Shown here piece after piece: positions 14,799-16,196 of a stretch of 16,196 nucleotides of DNA. The notes beneath the pieces were generated by a model. That model did not search any database. It had not been told where the DNA came from and was given only the letters and a program-made list of their open reading frames with translations. The stretch's first letter is position 1; each line of letters opens with the position of its first letter. Location of the stretch: contig BOAU01000046.1 of NCBI GenBank assembly GCA_026002025.1, positions 1 through 16,196 of the forward strand, given 5' to 3'. Made by a program: the position numbers and the translations under genes. The stretch is from Spirochaetia bacterium (lineage in GTDB: Bacteria; Spirochaetota; Spirochaetia; Treponematales; Breznakiellaceae).

Positions 14799-16192
14799 TG
14801 ACAGACCCCCAATACACCCGCAACTTCTGCATCATCGCCCACATCGATCACGGCAAGTCCACCCTGGCGGACCGGCTTATCCAGAAGGCCCGCCTGGTTG
14901 AGGACCGGGATTTTCAGGATCAGATCCTGGACAACATGGACATCGAGCGGGAGCGGGGGATCACCATCAAGAGCCAGGCGGTAACCCTGCCCTATACCGC
15001 CTCCGATGGTCACGAGTATGAGCTTAACCTGGTCGATACCCCCGGCCATGTGGACTTTACCTACGAGGTTTCACGGGCGATCAATTCCTGCGAGGGGGCC
15101 CTGCTTCTGGTGGACGCCACCCAGGGGGTGCAGGCCCAGACCCTGTCCAACATGTACTTGGCACTGGAACACAACCTTGAGATCGTGCCGGTGATCAACA
15201 AGATCGACATGCAGGCCGCGGACATACCCAATGCCAAACGGCAGATAGAAAAGGACTTGGGACTTTCCGCGGAGGACGCCCTTCTCGTTTCCGCCCGGCA
15301 GGGCACCGGGGTGGATGAGCTTTTCGAGGCCATCGTCCATCGCATCCCCGCCCCGACGGGCAAATCCGATGCCCCCTTGCGGGCATTGATCTTCGACTGC
15401 CACTACGATCCCTATCGCGGCGTCGTGGTCCATCTGCGGGTCTTTGACGGTTCCATCAAACAGGGGATGAAGATCCGGTTCATGTACAACAATTCCGAAT
15501 ACGATGTGGAAACCGCCGGGGTTTTCAAGCTGGCCCTCATCGAAACCGGGGAGCTTTCCGCCGGGAGCGTGGGCTATATCATCGCGGGGATCAAAACCGT
15601 CAGCGATGTCCGGGTGGGTGACACGGTGACCGGCGCGGAAAACCCCTGCGCCGAGCCCCTGCCGGGCTTCCGTGAGGTAAAGCCCGTGGTCTTTTCATCA
15701 ATCTACCCCGTGGATTCCAACGATTACGATGAACTGCGGTCCAGCATGGAAAAGCTCAAGCTCAACGATGCATCCCTGGTCTACGAAAAGGATTCCTCCG
15801 CCGCACTGGGCTTCGGTTTCCGCTGTGGTTTTCTAGGGCTCCTCCACCTTGAGGTGATCCAGGAACGGCTTGAGCGGGAATTCGACCAGTCGGTGATCTT
15901 TACTGCCCCTTCGGTGAAATACAAGGTACATCTCCGCGATGGGGAGGAGCTTTTCGTGGACAACCCCACCGACTATCCCGAGGAGGGCCGGATCGAGGGG
16001 GCCGAGGAGCCCTATATCCGCGCCGCGGTGATCACCCCCACTACCTACCTTGGAAACATCATGACCCTCTGCCTGGAAAAGCGGGGTAGATTGATGAAAA
16101 GACCACGGGCTTTACCTCACGGAAGCCCGGCAGGGGCTCGGCGCAGGGGTTTTCCGCGCCGGTCACCGTGTCACCCACCCGGACATCGCTGA
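14798..16192 (+). CDS. lepA: Elongation factor 4 (LepA), 3'-truncated by a fold-back junction
   Basis: LepA/EF4 is a ribosome-binding translational GTPase that aids 30S assembly and translation under stress. The frame shows HIDHGKST at 15-22, the [11 protein letters not shown] switch, DTPGHVDF and NKID, followed by domain II and the start of domains III-IV. The genuine sequence runs to about codon 430 (base 16087) of a family length near 600. From 16082 onward the bases are the reverse complement of 15596-15710, so the last 35 codons and the stop at 16190-16192 are artefactual. The true continuation is missing. The ATG at 14798 overlaps the stop of the GH8 gene by one base. Confidence 0.93.
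   Translation: MTDPQYTRNFCIIAHIDHGKSTLADRLIQKARLVEDRDFQDQILDNMDIERERGITIKSQAVTLPYTASDGHEYELNLVDTPGHVDFTYEVSRAINSCEGALLLVDATQGVQAQTLSNMYLALEHNLEIVPVINKIDMQAADIPNAKRQIEKDLGLSAEDALLVSARQGTGVDELFEAIVHRIPAPTGKSDAPLRALIFDCHYDPYRGVVVHLRVFDGSIKQGMKIRFMYNNSEYDVETAGVFKLALIETGELSAGSVGYIIAGIKTVSDVRVGDTVTGAENPCAEPLPGFREVKPVVFSSIYPVDSNDYDELRSSMEKLKLNDASLVYEKDSSAALGFGFRCGFLGLLHLEVIQERLEREFDQSVIFTAPSVKYKVHLRDGEELFVDNPTDYPEEGRIEGAEEPYIRAAVITPTTYLGNIMTLCLEKRGRLMKRPRALPHGSPAGARRRGFPRRSPCHPPGHR
15596..15710 (+). repeat. Left arm of a 115-bp perfect inverted repeat (inside lepA)
   Basis: This stretch is ordinary lepA coding sequence. Its exact reverse complement forms the last 115 bases of the window (16082-16196). 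The two arms are separated by 371 bp. This left arm is considered the original copy because the lepA frame reads through it normally on both sides. Confidence 0.95.
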
Positions 16193-16196
16193 CGGT
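16082..16196 (-). repeat. Right arm of the 115-bp inverted repeat: probable fold-back chimera
   Basis: Every base from 16082 to 16196 is the reverse complement of 15710 down to 15596. At the join, CGGGGT fits both the expected lepA codons (Arg-Gly) and the inverted copy, a six-base microhomology. The sequence reaches the window end while still matching, so the copy may be longer. It is most likely an amplification or assembly artefact. Confidence 0.9.

Overview
The window looks like one end of a contig from a G+C-rich spirochaete, most likely a treponeme of the termite or insect gut type. This is inferred from gene content, not from a database match. The gene order ispE-spoVG-rplY(ctc)-tilS-ftsH resembles the Borrelia and Bacillus arrangement as I remember it. 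There is also a cytoplasmic GH8 exo-oligoxylanase of the kind expected in a plant-fibre-fed host gut. Almost all of the window is ordinary housekeeping DNA, tightly packed and mostly on the + strand.

Region 1 (1-3872) is a four-gene operon: obgE (5' end cut off by the window edge), a nadD-yqeK fusion, a divergent LytR-CpsA-Psr envelope protein, and rsfS. The genes are 3 bp apart or overlap, so translation is probably coupled. Obg and RsfS act on the large ribosomal subunit, the fusion protein makes NAD precursors and probably hydrolyses Ap4A, and the LCP-like protein faces the periplasm.

Region 2 (3873-4433) holds the only minus-strand gene, a very acidic small protein whose last 60 residues are about three quarters Asp/Glu. 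Two perfect hairpins separate it from the converging rsfS. Divergent sigma70-like promoters lie between it and ispE.

Region 3 (4434-6657) carries ispE (isoprenoid precursor synthesis), spoVG, a short regulatory stretch with a direct repeat and a terminator-like hairpin, tRNA-Gln(UUG), and rplY for ribosomal protein L25. A strong intrinsic terminator ends directly against the tilS start codon.

Region 4 (6658-16196) is a six-gene run with gaps of 8 bp or less, or overlaps: tilS, ftsH, an unrecognised secreted protein with helical repeats and calcium-loop-like motifs, a lipoprotein serine protease of the HtrA type, a GH8 reducing-end xylose-releasing exo-oligoxylanase, and lepA. FtsH plus the two exported proteins suggests envelope protein quality control. 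The xylanase is an accessory gene inside a core operon.

The clearest anomaly is at the right end. The last 115 bases are an exact reverse complement of a stretch inside lepA about 370 bp upstream. This is best read as a fold-back chimera, such as whole-genome (multiple displacement) amplification produces. The final codons of the lepA frame are therefore probably not real. I found no CRISPR array, insertion sequence, phage gene or convincing new defence-type system.
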